Shown: positions 51,258 through 60,570 of the stretch, piece by piece | How positions within the stretch are numbered: position 1 is the first letter of the stretch | How the letters are laid out: the number at the start of each line of letters is the position of its first letter | Assembly: GCF_002838065.1 (NCBI RefSeq) | Contig: NZ_PIZU01000024.1 | Coordinates: 16,038-80,037, forward strand | From: Mycobacterium hubeiense | GTDB taxonomy: Bacteria > Actinomycetota > Actinomycetes > Mycobacteriales > Mycobacteriaceae | Length of the DNA stretch: 64,000 nucleotides | Direction of reading: 5' to 3' | Program-made: the position numbers and the translations under genes | Notes under the pieces: generated by a model | What the model was told of the DNA's origin: nothing | Databases searched by the model: none | What the model saw: only the letters and a program-made list of their open reading frames with translations

Positions 51258-52304
51258 TCAGGCGGCCGGGGACAAGCGGTAGTTCTCGGCGGCGGCGATC
51301 CAGTCGCGGTAGCGCGGCTCCAGCCGTTGGGCCCACTGGCTGGGCCATGGGTCGTCGTGCAGTGCGCCCAGGACCGCTCCGGCCACCGCGGCAATGGAGT
51401 CGGAGTCGCCTCCGGTGACCGTGGCGCGGCGCAGCGCGAACACGGGGTCTTCGGGGATGGAGTCGACGCACAGCAGTGCTGTTGCCAGAGCCTCCTGAGC
51501 GCGCCAGCCAGCGCCTCCGTAGCTGCACGGGTCCTCGGCCCACGGCTCCCACTGGAACGCCGTCACGGCCTCGTGAGCGCGGCGCAACACGCTCGCCACC
51601 TCGTCTAGTCCGTCCTTGAGGAAGGCGTCGGCGGCGCCGGCGGTGCGGGCGCGGGGGTGTCCGGCCAGCCATGGGGCGACGCCGTGACGCAGCTGCGGCT
51701 GTGCGCAGAGGTCGACGGCGTAGCCGAGTGCTTGGCCGGGTTGGATGATGCCTTGGGCGGCATGGCGGATCACTGCGGCGGTCACTAGGGCCGCGGCGAT
51801 GCCGGTGGCCTTGCCGTGGGTGGCGGCGGCTTGCCAGGCTGCGACGGGCCGCCACAGGTGATCGGGCAAGAATGCGGCTGGGCTGGTGCGCATCACGGTG
51901 CCGCAGCCATCGGAGCGGACGACGGTTGCGCCCGTCCAATCGATCCCGCGTGCGAGGGCGGCTGTCGCGCTCAGGCACGTGTTGCCGGGTGCGCGGTTGT
52001 TGTCAGGGTCGCTTCGCCAGGTGACGAATTCTTCAATGATATGTTCGCGCAGCACATCTGGATGCTCGGTGCCGGCGGTGTCGATCGCACGCGCCAGAGC
52101 CAGGGTCATCTGGGTGTCATCGGTGATGATCAGCTTCTTGGGCAGATCGGGGCCGTAGGCGCTGTCGATGGTCAGCATGCTGTAGGGCTTGAATTCGTTG
52201 GTGTTAGCCCATGCGTCGCCGTAGGCGCATCCGCGGAGCACGTCGGCCCACTTGGTCGCGAAATCCACTGAGGTGGCGGGAAGGTCGTTGGTGTCAGTGA
52301 GCAT
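51258..52304 (-). CDS. ADP-ribosylglycohydrolase
   Basis: The 348-residue protein removes ADP-ribose from targets. It keeps the ARH/DraG metal-binding motifs: GCAYGDAWANTNEF near the start, TDDTQMTLAL (residues 61-70, with Asp62-Asp63), and GGDSDSIAAVAGA (about 298-310). Full length for the family. ATG 52304 lies 29 nt from an inverted-repeat operator. It could reverse the action of the ART-like domain at 46154 (a toxin-antidote idea) or of a host ADP-ribosylation; no genetic link is seen. Confidence 0.9.
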   Translation of the reverse strand: MLTDTNDLPATSVDFATKWADVLRGCAYGDAWANTNEFKPYSMLTIDSAYGPDLPKKLIITDDTQMTLALARAIDTAGTEHPDVLREHIIEEFVTWRSDPDNNRAPGNTCLSATAALARGIDWTGATVVRSDGCGTVMRTSPAAFLPDHLWRPVAAWQAAATHGKATGIAAALVTAAVIRHAAQGIIQPGQALGYAVDLCAQPQLRHGVAPWLAGHPRARTAGAADAFLKDGLDEVASVLRRAHEAVTAFQWEPWAEDPCSYGGAGWRAQEALATALLCVDSIPEDPVFALRRATVTGGDSDSIAAVAGAVLGALHDDPWPSQWAQRLEPRYRDWIAAAENYRLSPAA

Positions 52305-52332
52305 GTGAGACGGTCCCCTCTGCGATCCTGAG

Positions 52333-52352
52333 ATACACCCGAAGCGGTGTAT
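52333..52352. promoter_or_regulatory. inverted-repeat operator ATACACC-N6-GGTGTAT (copy 3)
   Basis: Arms 52333-52339 and 52346-52352, spacer CGAAGC. It lies upstream of the ADP-ribosylglycohydrolase on the minus strand. Confidence 0.7.
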
Positions 52353-52558
52353 AGCGTTACAGTACCATAACGAGCTGACCGTGCAAGTGTCCTTCCGCTC
52401 ACCCCGCAGTGACCAGGGAGGACACCTCTCCGTTGTCGGCGTGGTTATGGACACTTATCTGCGGGCGGGGTTGATCCCTCAGCCCATCGTCAGGAAAGCT
52501 CCAGAACAACCAGAGGCCCGCTACGCGGCCAAGCACACAGAAACGTGGAGGTAGCCCG

Positions 52559-53665
52559 GTGAGCGTCGGCGACGGATTTCCCGACTGGGACAACCAGTCA
52601 CCGCCCCCACGCGACCTCAGCACAGGGGCCCCCGCGGTGCCGCGTTGGTCGCAGGCGCCGCCGGCAGGCCCAAGGCCGGTGCGCGGCCGGCCGGCGCCGA
52701 CATGGGGCCTCGTCGATGCAATCGCGGCTGATCTGGCCCCTCAGCCGGTCGCCCCGCCGCGAGGATGGCGCCGCTGGATCCACAACGGCACGTTCGGGGT
52801 GGTCACGTTGGGCCCGTCATCTGAGGAGCTGCGTCGCCGCGAATTGGCAGAGACGATCCGCTCACCGCTTCGCGGGCACTTCAAGATCGGCACTGTCGGC
52901 AAAGGCGGAGTGGGCAAGACCCGCGTCGCCGTGGGCGTCGGGTCCATTTTCGCCGAAATGCGCCGTTCGGATCGCGTGGTGGCCGTCGATGCTGATCCGG
53001 CGTTCGGCAAACTGGGATCGCGCATCGACCCGGCCGCCCCCAGCGCATTCCGCGTCCTGTCGGCCGGCCGGCCGCTGGAGACCTTCGCCGAGCTTCGCAA
53101 CCATCTGGGCAGCAACGCGGCCGGCCTGTTCGTGGTGGCCGGTCAGAGCGGACCGCCGCGGTGGGCGTTGAACTCCGTGACCTACCGCCGAGCCGCCGCG
53201 CAGTTGGACCGCCACTTCACGATCTCGATCGTCGACTGCGGATCCACCCTCGATTCCGCGGTCACCCGCGAAGCGATGCGTGATTTCGATGCGCTGATCG
53301 TGGTGGCCTCGCCCCGGGTGGACGGGGTGTCGACAGCGTTGGAAAAACTGCAGTGGCTGGCTGGCCACAGCATGGAAGGACTGCTCCAGCGCACCGTCAT
53401 CGCCCTCAACCACTCTGACGGTCACGCCGACAAGGACACCCGCGAGATGTGGCTGCGAGAGCTCCTCGGCTGGGGACTGCCGGCGGTCGAGGTCCCGTTC
53501 GACCCGCACCTGCGCGCCGGCGGTGTGATCGATGTGGCGGAGGCTATGGCCCCAGCCACCCGCCAGCGGTTCATCGAGATCGCTGCGGTGATCGCGCAGC
53601 ATTTCGCCGACACCGCGCCGACGCGGGCACAGCCACCGCGTTGGTTTTGGCGATCGTCAGGGTAG
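52559..53665 (+). CDS. EspI/MinD-like P-loop ATPase
   Basis: The 368-residue protein has a Pro-rich N-terminus (1-75) and a ParA/MinD-type ATPase: deviant Walker A VGKGGVGKT (residues 113-121), VVAVDADPAFGKLG, SIVDCGSTLD and VVASPRVDGVSTALEKLQWL. This plan is found in EspI of ESX loci and in MinD-like proteins of conjugative plasmids. It may position the secretion or transfer complex, or pair with ParB at 37213, which is not next to it. GTG start with GGAGG near 52549. The 3' end overlaps the convergent helicase by 9 bp. Confidence 0.8.
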   Translation: MSVGDGFPDWDNQSPPPRDLSTGAPAVPRWSQAPPAGPRPVRGRPAPTWGLVDAIAADLAPQPVAPPRGWRRWIHNGTFGVVTLGPSSEELRRRELAETIRSPLRGHFKIGTVGKGGVGKTRVAVGVGSIFAEMRRSDRVVAVDADPAFGKLGSRIDPAAPSAFRVLSAGRPLETFAELRNHLGSNAAGLFVVAGQSGPPRWALNSVTYRRAAAQLDRHFTISIVDCGSTLDSAVTREAMRDFDALIVVASPRVDGVSTALEKLQWLAGHSMEGLLQRTVIALNHSDGHADKDTREMWLRELLGWGLPAVEVPFDPHLRAGGVIDVAEAMAPATRQRFIEIAAVIAQHFADTAPTRAQPPRWFWRSSG

Positions 53666-55555
53666 GCGCAAACCGGTGGCGGTGAGCTGATCACGCTCAC
53701 TGCCCGTCAGGTACCGGGGTCGGCGTGCGTCTTGGTGAACCCACCGGCCGATGTCGGCGCGTGCTCCGGTCGCCGGATCGGTCACCCAGGCATCGCGGGT
53801 GATGGTGTGCACCCCCGTGGTGTCGATGTAGTGCTGCACCAGCGTGATCCACTCGTGCGGGGTGCGTTTCTTGCCGGATGTACGCACGCTCCAACTGAAT
53901 CCGGGGATGGTGTCGAACTGGGCGACTACACGTGGATGCATCCGGCCGGTGCGGTATGCGGCGCGAGCGGCCCTCAAGCGGTCGGCGAGCGGGAAGCCGT
54001 CGTCAGTCAGTGTGCCGGGAGCCGGCCGGGTGTGGCCGTATCGGGCGTGGAAGGCCCGCAACCGGGTTGCGGTGATCAAGTGTGGACTTGAGGCCCGCGC
54101 GATCGTTTTCAGAACGAAACTCGTTGCGGCGTCCGAGAGTGCGGTGGTGTCAACACGGAGTGGTGTGGTGCCGGGTTCCGGTGGGGGAGCGCCGTTTTCG
54201 ATGTGGTCGCGCCAGCGGGCGAGTGAGTCGTGGAGCAGTTCGTCTTCCTCGGCCAGCGAGGTCAACACTTGCCATGCCGCCAGGTAGCTGGTCCGGGCTG
54301 CTTTGGTGTCGAGGTCGGCGTTGTCGTCGGGGTAGTCGAGCACCGGCAGGATGATCAGGGCCTTGCGGTGGCGGCGGTGGGGATGGGGTCGGATGGCGCG
54401 CCCGACGATCTGGACGATGTCGGGGCCGGCGGTGCGTGGCGCGGCGAACATGACCGCGTCCAGGGCGGGAACGTCGATGCCCTCGGCGAAGACTCGGCAA
54501 TTGGATACCACGGCGAGGTGATCGCCAGGGTGAGTGAGATGTGCCAGGACCGTGGCGCGTTCGTCGTCGGCGGTGGCGCCGTCGATATGGGCAGCGAACA
54601 CCGCGACACCAATGGCCTCAGCCGTTTTCTGCAGCTGCTCGGTCCAGCGGCGGCTGTCATGAATTCTGTTGTGAAACACGAGCACTGAGCGCAAGTCGTG
54701 GGTGTCGGCGGCGTTGAGCAGAGCAAGGTGGCTGCCGGCGTGGGAGGCGCGGTGGCCGGTCTCGGTGGCACTGGTGACCAGACGGTTCCACGCGCTGCGT
54801 GCGCCGACGCCGATCACGGCGATCTCAGAGTCGGAGAGATAGCCCGCGGTGATGGCGTCGCGGAATCGGATCGGCGCGACGTGCGGGCCGTAGTCGGCCA
54901 GGGAGCTCATCGACACAATCTCGACGTCGTCGAGGTCGGGGTCGGTGGTGTCGGTGACGGTGATGGTGCGCGGGGTTGCGGTCATGAACAACCGCCGGTG
55001 TGCCGGTACAGCGTGAACAGGGGTGGCCCACGCCTTGTCGGCGGCTCCCGCGGTGCGGCGGGCTTCATCGCAGACCACGAGGTCGAAGGTGGTGTGAGAG
55101 GAAGCGGCGGCCTGGGCGAGGACCGGGCTCGACGCGTAGGTGGCCACGATCAACAACGCGCCAGGCGCCGAGGTCAGCTGTTCGGCAACGGTGTCGGGAT
55201 CGGTGGACAGCTGCGCGTGCAGCAGCGCCGCGGTGCGGGCGGCGGTAAGCCCTTCAGGGTCGTCGACGGCGCGACGGCCGGGTGTCGAAGGGCTGCAGAC
55301 GCCGAGCATGGCCGCCGCGGGGTAATCGCGTTGCAGCGCCACCCACGTTTGGTGCAGCAGCGCCAGGGTGGGCACGAACACCACGGTGCGGGCCCGGCCG
55401 GCGGTGGAAATCAGGTGCGAGGCCACGACGGTTTTGCCGGTGCCGCAGGGCAGCACGAGAGTGGCGCGGCGGTGCCCGTCGGCGAAGAGGCCGGCCAGCT
55501 CGTCGCGTCCCGCGAGCTGATAGTCGCGCAGCTGATGCATCGTTGGCGGCCTCAT
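53657..55555 (-). CDS. superfamily II DEAD/DEAH-like helicase with helicase-associated domain
   Basis: The 632-residue protein has Walker A LPCGTGKT (residues 35-42), motif II VVCDEARR, motif III FMTATPR, and a RecA2 lobe with FAEGIDVPALDAVMFAAPRTAGPDIVQIVGRAIRPHP. The C-terminus has a helicase-associated module (FHARYGHTRPAPGTLTDDGFPLADRLRAARAAYRTGRMHPRVVAQFDTIPGFSW, in parts). It lacks an HD nuclease domain, so it is not Cas3. It is divergent from the Cascade operon by about 97 bp. Role could be general DNA remodelling or, as inference, a partner of the nuclease-less Cascade. Confidence 0.85.
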   Translation of the reverse strand: MRPPTMHQLRDYQLAGRDELAGLFADGHRRATLVLPCGTGKTVVASHLISTAGRARTVVFVPTLALLHQTWVALQRDYPAAAMLGVCSPSTPGRRAVDDPEGLTAARTAALLHAQLSTDPDTVAEQLTSAPGALLIVATYASSPVLAQAAASSHTTFDLVVCDEARRTAGAADKAWATPVHAVPAHRRLFMTATPRTITVTDTTDPDLDDVEIVSMSSLADYGPHVAPIRFRDAITAGYLSDSEIAVIGVGARSAWNRLVTSATETGHRASHAGSHLALLNAADTHDLRSVLVFHNRIHDSRRWTEQLQKTAEAIGVAVFAAHIDGATADDERATVLAHLTHPGDHLAVVSNCRVFAEGIDVPALDAVMFAAPRTAGPDIVQIVGRAIRPHPHRRHRKALIILPVLDYPDDNADLDTKAARTSYLAAWQVLTSLAEEDELLHDSLARWRDHIENGAPPPEPGTTPLRVDTTALSDAATSFVLKTIARASSPHLITATRLRAFHARYGHTRPAPGTLTDDGFPLADRLRAARAAYRTGRMHPRVVAQFDTIPGFSWSVRTSGKKRTPHEWITLVQHYIDTTGVHTITRDAWVTDPATGARADIGRWVHQDARRPRYLTGSERDQLTATGLRLP

Positions 55556-55652
55556 CGTGTGAGTGCGTGGGCGTGGTCAGTGTAGTGGGCGTGATGTGCT
55601 GTAGCATCCGTCACACACTTGATCGACAACATACGTCGAGAGGCTCTGCAAA

Positions 55653-57047
55653 GTGTCGTTTTGCCTGGTCACGCAGCCGTGGATTCCTGTGCTGACCACT
55701 GCCGGGGTGGCCACTCGCAGCCTTGCCGATGTGTTTGCCCCCGACGTGGTGGCCGTGGCCAGCGGTTCTGACCTGGAAAACACCGCGATCACCCGACTGC
55801 TGCTGGCCGTGCAGATCGCCGCCGACCGCGCGGGTGCACACCCAGGCGCGTGGCTGCACACGCACCGGCAGCGTTTCGACCTGTTCGATCCCGAACAACC
55901 GTTCTGGCAGAACCCCGACATGGCGCGCTTTCTCGCGCTGCCGGGGGCGGTGCGCCCCATCATCGGCGCTTCCTATCGCCATACCGGCCGCAGCTCAGCG
56001 GCAGTGAACCTGTGGCACACCGCGTCCGACGTCCGGCACAGCCATGCGCAAGCGGCACGGCTGCTGGTGGTGCGCCAGCAGTTCTCGGTCGGCGGCGTTC
56101 AAGCGTTCACCGCCGCCGCCTACGGCAAGGCGCCCATGTCGGCCAAGGCCTCGGTAGCGACCAACCGGCCGCTGCTGTGGCTAGACACCGGAACGCTGGC
56201 TGGCTCATTGGCGTCCACCGCGCAGCTCAGTGCCGATCGACCCGCCGGCACCTTTTGGTTCAGCTGGCCGAGCGGTGCCCAGCCAGCCCAGTACGGTCAG
56301 CCCACCGGCGTGCTCGATGGGCTCACCTGGCCATCACGATCGATGCTTCTCACCGGCATCAGCGACGACTCCGTCGGCGAGATCATGATCTGCGACGGCC
56401 TGCGCTGGCCAGAGCCGGCAGCTGATGCCGACTACACGCCCCAGCGGCAAGCCGACCTCGTGCCCTACACGATCTATGCGCGCAAGAAGCCAACCGACCC
56501 CTACACGCCCCAAACCGTGCACCCGAATCGGCCGATCTGGCGTCAACTGGCCACCATGTGCGCCGACCCCGACAACCCGGCGTCGCCGTGGCAACACCAC
56601 GCCGCCGAACTCCAGGGGTCCTGGCGTCTGGGAGGGTTGGCCTCCTACCAGTCCGGGATCGCCGGACCGCTATCGGGAGCGTTTCCCGCGCCCCGTGACC
56701 GGACAGCGCTGGCCGCGTTCCTGGCTGCACTCGTCGAGGGATACAGCCGGATCGGGTGGACGGCGAGATCGATGGCCGAGGCTGTCAGCGGTGCGGGCGG
56801 CTACGTCGAGGCAATCCCGCCCGCCACCGCTCTTGGTGCCCTCGCCGCCCCGCTGGCCGAGGACCTCGCTGCCGGAGTGATCGAGCTCGACGCCGCACTC
56901 GAGTCGCTGACCGCCGCGGTCACCGACTGCGCCGACCTGGCCTACCGTGCGGTTGCGCGGGTGCGGCCCCTGGTAGCCGGGCGCACAGCCGCCCGCAGCG
57001 AGACCACCCAGACCAGGGCGGCTTTCGCCGCACGTAGGAAGGGATAG
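55653..57047 (+). CDS. cas8e: Cas8e (Cse1/CasA), large subunit of type I-E Cascade
   Basis: The 464-residue protein starts MSFCLVTQPWIPVLTTAG, the usual Cse1 start, and has LFDPEQPFWQNPDMARFLALPGAVRPIIG, AVNLWHT, PRPLL-like motifs and a C-terminal four-helix bundle (ALAAFLAALVEGYSRIGWTARSMAEAVSGAGG). Cse1 recognises the PAM and contacts target DNA. It is slightly shorter than E. coli CasA (502). GTG start. First gene of the operon; 9 bp precede cse2. Confidence 0.92.
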   Translation: MSFCLVTQPWIPVLTTAGVATRSLADVFAPDVVAVASGSDLENTAITRLLLAVQIAADRAGAHPGAWLHTHRQRFDLFDPEQPFWQNPDMARFLALPGAVRPIIGASYRHTGRSSAAVNLWHTASDVRHSHAQAARLLVVRQQFSVGGVQAFTAAAYGKAPMSAKASVATNRPLLWLDTGTLAGSLASTAQLSADRPAGTFWFSWPSGAQPAQYGQPTGVLDGLTWPSRSMLLTGISDDSVGEIMICDGLRWPEPAADADYTPQRQADLVPYTIYARKKPTDPYTPQTVHPNRPIWRQLATMCADPDNPASPWQHHAAELQGSWRLGGLASYQSGIAGPLSGAFPAPRDRTALAAFLAALVEGYSRIGWTARSMAEAVSGAGGYVEAIPPATALGALAAPLAEDLAAGVIELDAALESLTAAVTDCADLAYRAVARVRPLVAGRTAARSETTQTRAAFAARRKG

Positions 57048-57056
57048 CGATCATCC

Positions 57057-57638
57057 ATGGCCGCGCCACCACAAGTCGCCGTTGACGAGCGCGTCGACCG
57101 TTTCGTGCGGCGGCTGGCTGCCGCTCACCGACGTCGATCGCCGTATCTGGCCGCCGCGCGACGATGGGCACCTGGCCGCGTCGACCACCGCATCGCCGCC
57201 CTGACATGCCTGGACTCCGAGCCGGCTGGCGCCGGCGAATACCCGGTGTGGGCGCAGGTGGCGAAGCTGTTCGCCATCTGGCACGGCGGCCGCATCGATG
57301 TGGCCTTCGGCTATCCCGGCGCCGGCATCGGCCGCTGGGCACATCAGCTCGGTGTCGGCGACCCCGCCGGCGAACGAAGCATCGAGCGCATCACCACCGC
57401 GGCCAGTTCCCAGCGGCTGGACACCGCTCTGACCGCCCTGGCACGCACCCGGACCGCCCGGCCGCCTCATTGGGCCACCGTCATCGCAGAACTCACCGAT
57501 TGGGCCGATCCCGCCCGCCGTGCCGCCGTCCGGTTCACCTGGGCGCGCGACTTCTACAGTTTCCCGCCCCCGGCCGGCGAAGCGCCGAAATCTGCTGGGG
57601 CAGTCCAACCCGCCTTGGAGAGTGAACCACCACAATGA
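57057..57638 (+). CDS. cse2: Cse2 (CasB), small subunit of Cascade
   Basis: The 193-residue helical protein has the conserved pattern of Cse2: LAAAHRRRSPYLAAARRWAPG, GEYPVWAQVAKLFAIWHGG, SIERITTAASSQRLDTALTALARTRT. It stabilises the R-loop. ATG 57057; its stop overlaps the cas7 start (ATGA). The position between cas8e and cas7 is canonical for I-E. Confidence 0.9.
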   Translation: MAAPPQVAVDERVDRFVRRLAAAHRRRSPYLAAARRWAPGRVDHRIAALTCLDSEPAGAGEYPVWAQVAKLFAIWHGGRIDVAFGYPGAGIGRWAHQLGVGDPAGERSIERITTAASSQRLDTALTALARTRTARPPHWATVIAELTDWADPARRAAVRFTWARDFYSFPPPAGEAPKSAGAVQPALESEPPQ

Positions 57639-58741
57639 CCACAGCCGCCACCACCGTCGCGCCGTTCGTCACCCTCCACGCGCTGCAAGCATTCCCTCCC
57701 TCGCTGCTCAACCGCGACGACTCCAACACGGCCAAGCAGATCGTCATCGGTGACACCCTCCGGGTCCGGGTATCAGCTCAGTCCGCCAAACGAGCGATCC
57801 GCCAGAGCATGCGAGCACACCGACTCGCCGGCCACGAATACGGCCTGCGGACAAGTCGATTCCCCGCGTTGACAGCTGCTGTGCTCGTCGAGGAGTTCGG
57901 CCGTCCAGCAGACGTCGCAGCAGCCAAGACCGCGGCGGTGTTTCGCAAACTCAACCTCAAGGCCACCAACAAAGGAGACACCGCGGTGCTGGTGTTCGGC
58001 CGAGAAGCGCTGCCCAGCACCTTGGCCGCGGTGATCGACAAGGCGTGGGAACAGATCGGTGACGAGGTGCCCGCCGACACCCTCACCGCCGCGCGCACCG
58101 CACTCGACCCCGGCCGGGCCCTCGATGTCGCCCTGTTCGGGCGGATGCTCGCTGAGATCCCAGGCGGCCGCATCGACGGCGCGGTCGGTGTCTCGCATTC
58201 GTTTTCCGTCGATGCCGCAGCGATCGAACCGGACTGGTGGACGGCCGTCGACGACGCCGCCGTCGCCGGCGAACCGGTATCGGCCAATCTGGGCGAATCG
58301 ATGGTGTCGGCGCCGATCCTGTATCGCACCGCCAGCCTCGACCGCCGCCTGCTGCGCACCAACCTCCAGGCCGCCGGCGGCGCCGACACCGACGAGCTCG
58401 CGATCGCGGCCGAACGCAGCTTCATCGAATGGTTCATCCGCGCAGTGCCGTCGGCCAAGCAACGCTCCAGTGTTGCCGCGACCCTACCGTCGGTCGTCAT
58501 CGCTGTTGCGGGCCCGCAGCCGCTGTCGGCGGCCAACGCGTTCGCCACACCCGTGGCACAACCCGACGTCATGGCCACCGCCACAACCAGACTGGTCGCT
58601 ACCCTCGACCGGGCCAAAGCGGTCATCGGTGACGGCCACGACGTCTACCTGAGCGCCGACCCCGCCGTGGACGCCGTTCTGGAGGGCAAGGCGCCCACCA
58701 CCAGCATCGCCGCATTCCTCGACGCGATCGCCGCCCGATAA
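57635..58741 (+). CDS. cas7: Cas7e (Cse4/CasC), Cascade backbone
   Basis: The 368-residue RRM-fold protein reads FVTLHALQAFPPSLLNRDDSNTAKQIVIGD then LRVRVSAQSAKRAIRQSM, hallmarks of Cas7e, with GRMLAEIPGGRIDGAVGVSHSFSVD later. Six copies bind crRNA in E. coli Cascade. It overlaps cse2 and cas5e (TAATG), so stoichiometry is set by coupling. Confidence 0.93.
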   Translation: MTTAATTVAPFVTLHALQAFPPSLLNRDDSNTAKQIVIGDTLRVRVSAQSAKRAIRQSMRAHRLAGHEYGLRTSRFPALTAAVLVEEFGRPADVAAAKTAAVFRKLNLKATNKGDTAVLVFGREALPSTLAAVIDKAWEQIGDEVPADTLTAARTALDPGRALDVALFGRMLAEIPGGRIDGAVGVSHSFSVDAAAIEPDWWTAVDDAAVAGEPVSANLGESMVSAPILYRTASLDRRLLRTNLQAAGGADTDELAIAAERSFIEWFIRAVPSAKQRSSVAATLPSVVIAVAGPQPLSAANAFATPVAQPDVMATATTRLVATLDRAKAVIGDGHDVYLSADPAVDAVLEGKAPTTSIAAFLDAIAAR

Positions 58742-59577
58742 TGCCCACCGTGTTGATCCGCCTCGAAGCGCCCATGCAGTCGTGGGGGCTGTCGGGTCGT
58801 GGACCCAACAGCGCGCACCGCCAAACTCAACTGCACCCCACCAAGTCTGGCGTCATCGGCCTGGTCGCCAACGTACTGGGCCGCGACTACAGCGATGCCA
58901 TCGACGACCTGTCATGCTTGCGGTTCGCGGTGCGCGCTGACCGGCCAGGCCGCCTTGAAACCGACTATCACACCACAGGATCCGGCCAGTTCCCGTGGCT
59001 GCCCGGCGCCATCTACAACGGCCACCCCGTTCTCGCGCGCACAAAGCCCTACGTCGCCGGTGAACCGTTCGACGCGCCCTACGTGGCTCCAGCCACCATC
59101 ACCCGCGACGCCACAGGGAAAGTCACTGCGAAACCCGGCCTGACCGTAGTGACCCAGGACTGGTACTTGGCCGACGCAAGCTTTCTTGCCGCCCTGACCG
59201 GCGACGTCGCCACGACCGGCGCGATCGCTGTCGCGCTCGCCGCCCCCGCCCGAACCCCATACCTGGGCCGGCGCGCCTATCTGCCGAGCGAACCTCTCCT
59301 GGAAGCCCACATCGACGACGACGACACCGTCGAGGTGCTGCGGGCCGCCCGTCGCGCGTCCCGCAGCACCAACGGGCCACTCGACATGTGGGTCGAGCCG
59401 CTGAATACGAACGGGGATAACGGAATCCGCGCCGCCGTGATGCACGACCAGCCGATTAGCTATGCCGGGCCAGCTCGCCGTGGAGCGCGCCTTGAATACC
59501 GCACTCACACCGCGGCCGCTGCTGACGGCCGCGACTTCTATACGCCCGATTCCGCTTTGAACCCGGAGACACCATGA
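58741..59577 (+). CDS. cas5: Cas5e (CasD)
   Basis: The 278-residue protein starts MPTVLIRLEAPMQSWGLSGRG, then RQTQLHPTKSGVIGLVANVLGRD, a standard Cas5e beginning, and has PYLGRRAYLPSEPLL later. It holds the 5' handle of crRNA. Its ATG overlaps the cas7 stop, and the stop overlaps cas6e. Somewhat longer than E. coli CasD (224) by an extended C-terminus. Confidence 0.92.
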   Translation: MPTVLIRLEAPMQSWGLSGRGPNSAHRQTQLHPTKSGVIGLVANVLGRDYSDAIDDLSCLRFAVRADRPGRLETDYHTTGSGQFPWLPGAIYNGHPVLARTKPYVAGEPFDAPYVAPATITRDATGKVTAKPGLTVVTQDWYLADASFLAALTGDVATTGAIAVALAAPARTPYLGRRAYLPSEPLLEAHIDDDDTVEVLRAARRASRSTNGPLDMWVEPLNTNGDNGIRAAVMHDQPISYAGPARRGARLEYRTHTAAAADGRDFYTPDSALNPETP

Positions 59578-60296
59578 CCGCTGCGACCATGCAATCCAGT
59601 GCCGCCGAGTCGCTTTCGGTGCTCACCACCATCATCACCCTCGATGTCGAGCACGCGGCCACCCGGGCCATCCTCACCGATGCCCACCAGGCTCACAAGC
59701 TCACCATGAGCGGGTTCGCCCACCTACTCCCGCAATACGACTTCTTCACCGGCATCCGCGGCGGACATTCCGATCACCGGCGCGCCCTCAACATTCTCTA
59801 CGCCACGCACGGGCGGCCCGACGGAACTCTACTGATCCGACTGCAATCCGACGCACCGCCATGCTTTTCCAACACCGAATGCGACTGGTGGCGCGACGCA
59901 ATCCATCCCGACTACCCACCGGCAACCAAACACTGGAAGATCCCCGGCGATGGCCAGATCGCCTACCAGATCCGCGCCACTCCGCACGTGCGGGTCAACG
60001 GCAAACTGCGCACCCTCACCACGATCGACAAGCAGTCCGAGTGGTGGCACAAGCAAGCCGCCAACGCCGGCCTGCAGCTCCACGGGGAGCCGGCCATCGA
60101 CCAACCCATCACCCTCGAGTTCCCCAGCAAGCACCACAGCGACCCCAACAAACCCCAGTTCCGCCTACCCACACTGCGATTCACCGGGACCGCAACCATC
60201 ACAGACCCCCACGCGTACCGGCACCGGGTGACTCGCGGCATTGGCCGCGGACTGCCCTACGGCGCTGGAATGCTCCTGACGACCACCAAGAAGTAA
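59574..60296 (+). CDS. cas6: Cas6e (Cse3/CasE), crRNA-processing endoribonuclease
   Basis: The 240-residue protein has AHKLTMSGFAHLL...IRGGHSDHRRALNILY, a possible catalytic His, then YQIRATPHVRVNGK and the C-terminal Gly-rich GIGRGLPYGAGMLL motif typical of Cas6. It would cut precursor CRISPR RNA in a stem-loop. It is the last cas gene; no cas1, cas2 or cas3 follows. Degenerate stem-loops appear about 280 bp downstream. Confidence 0.92.
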   Translation: MTAATMQSSAAESLSVLTTIITLDVEHAATRAILTDAHQAHKLTMSGFAHLLPQYDFFTGIRGGHSDHRRALNILYATHGRPDGTLLIRLQSDAPPCFSNTECDWWRDAIHPDYPPATKHWKIPGDGQIAYQIRATPHVRVNGKLRTLTTIDKQSEWWHKQAANAGLQLHGEPAIDQPITLEFPSKHHSDPNKPQFRLPTLRFTGTATITDPHAYRHRVTRGIGRGLPYGAGMLLTTTKK

Positions 60297-60570
60297 GCTC
60301 TACCCCGGAGCGCAACGCGCGCACCTGATCCTCGACAAGCTAATAACAGAACCACCAACCAAATGTGTTGGTACCAGTAAGAAACACAACGTCAGCCGGA
60401 TGCTGCGACGCCCCGGCCGACCAGCTCACCAAACCCGGAAACGCCCCGCGGTCTGGGCGATTACACAACCGCACAACCTCTCACGCCCTCTAATCAGACA
60501 GCAGCCCGAGGGATGGCTCCGTTTGCTGTCGATCAAGGCATTCTGCGACAACAGCCGCCCCGGCGAACAC

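Noticed and set aside
53657..55555. Helicase next to Cascade as Cas3
   Set aside because: There is no HD nuclease motif, and the C-terminal helicase-associated module is typical of a different actinobacterial helicase family.
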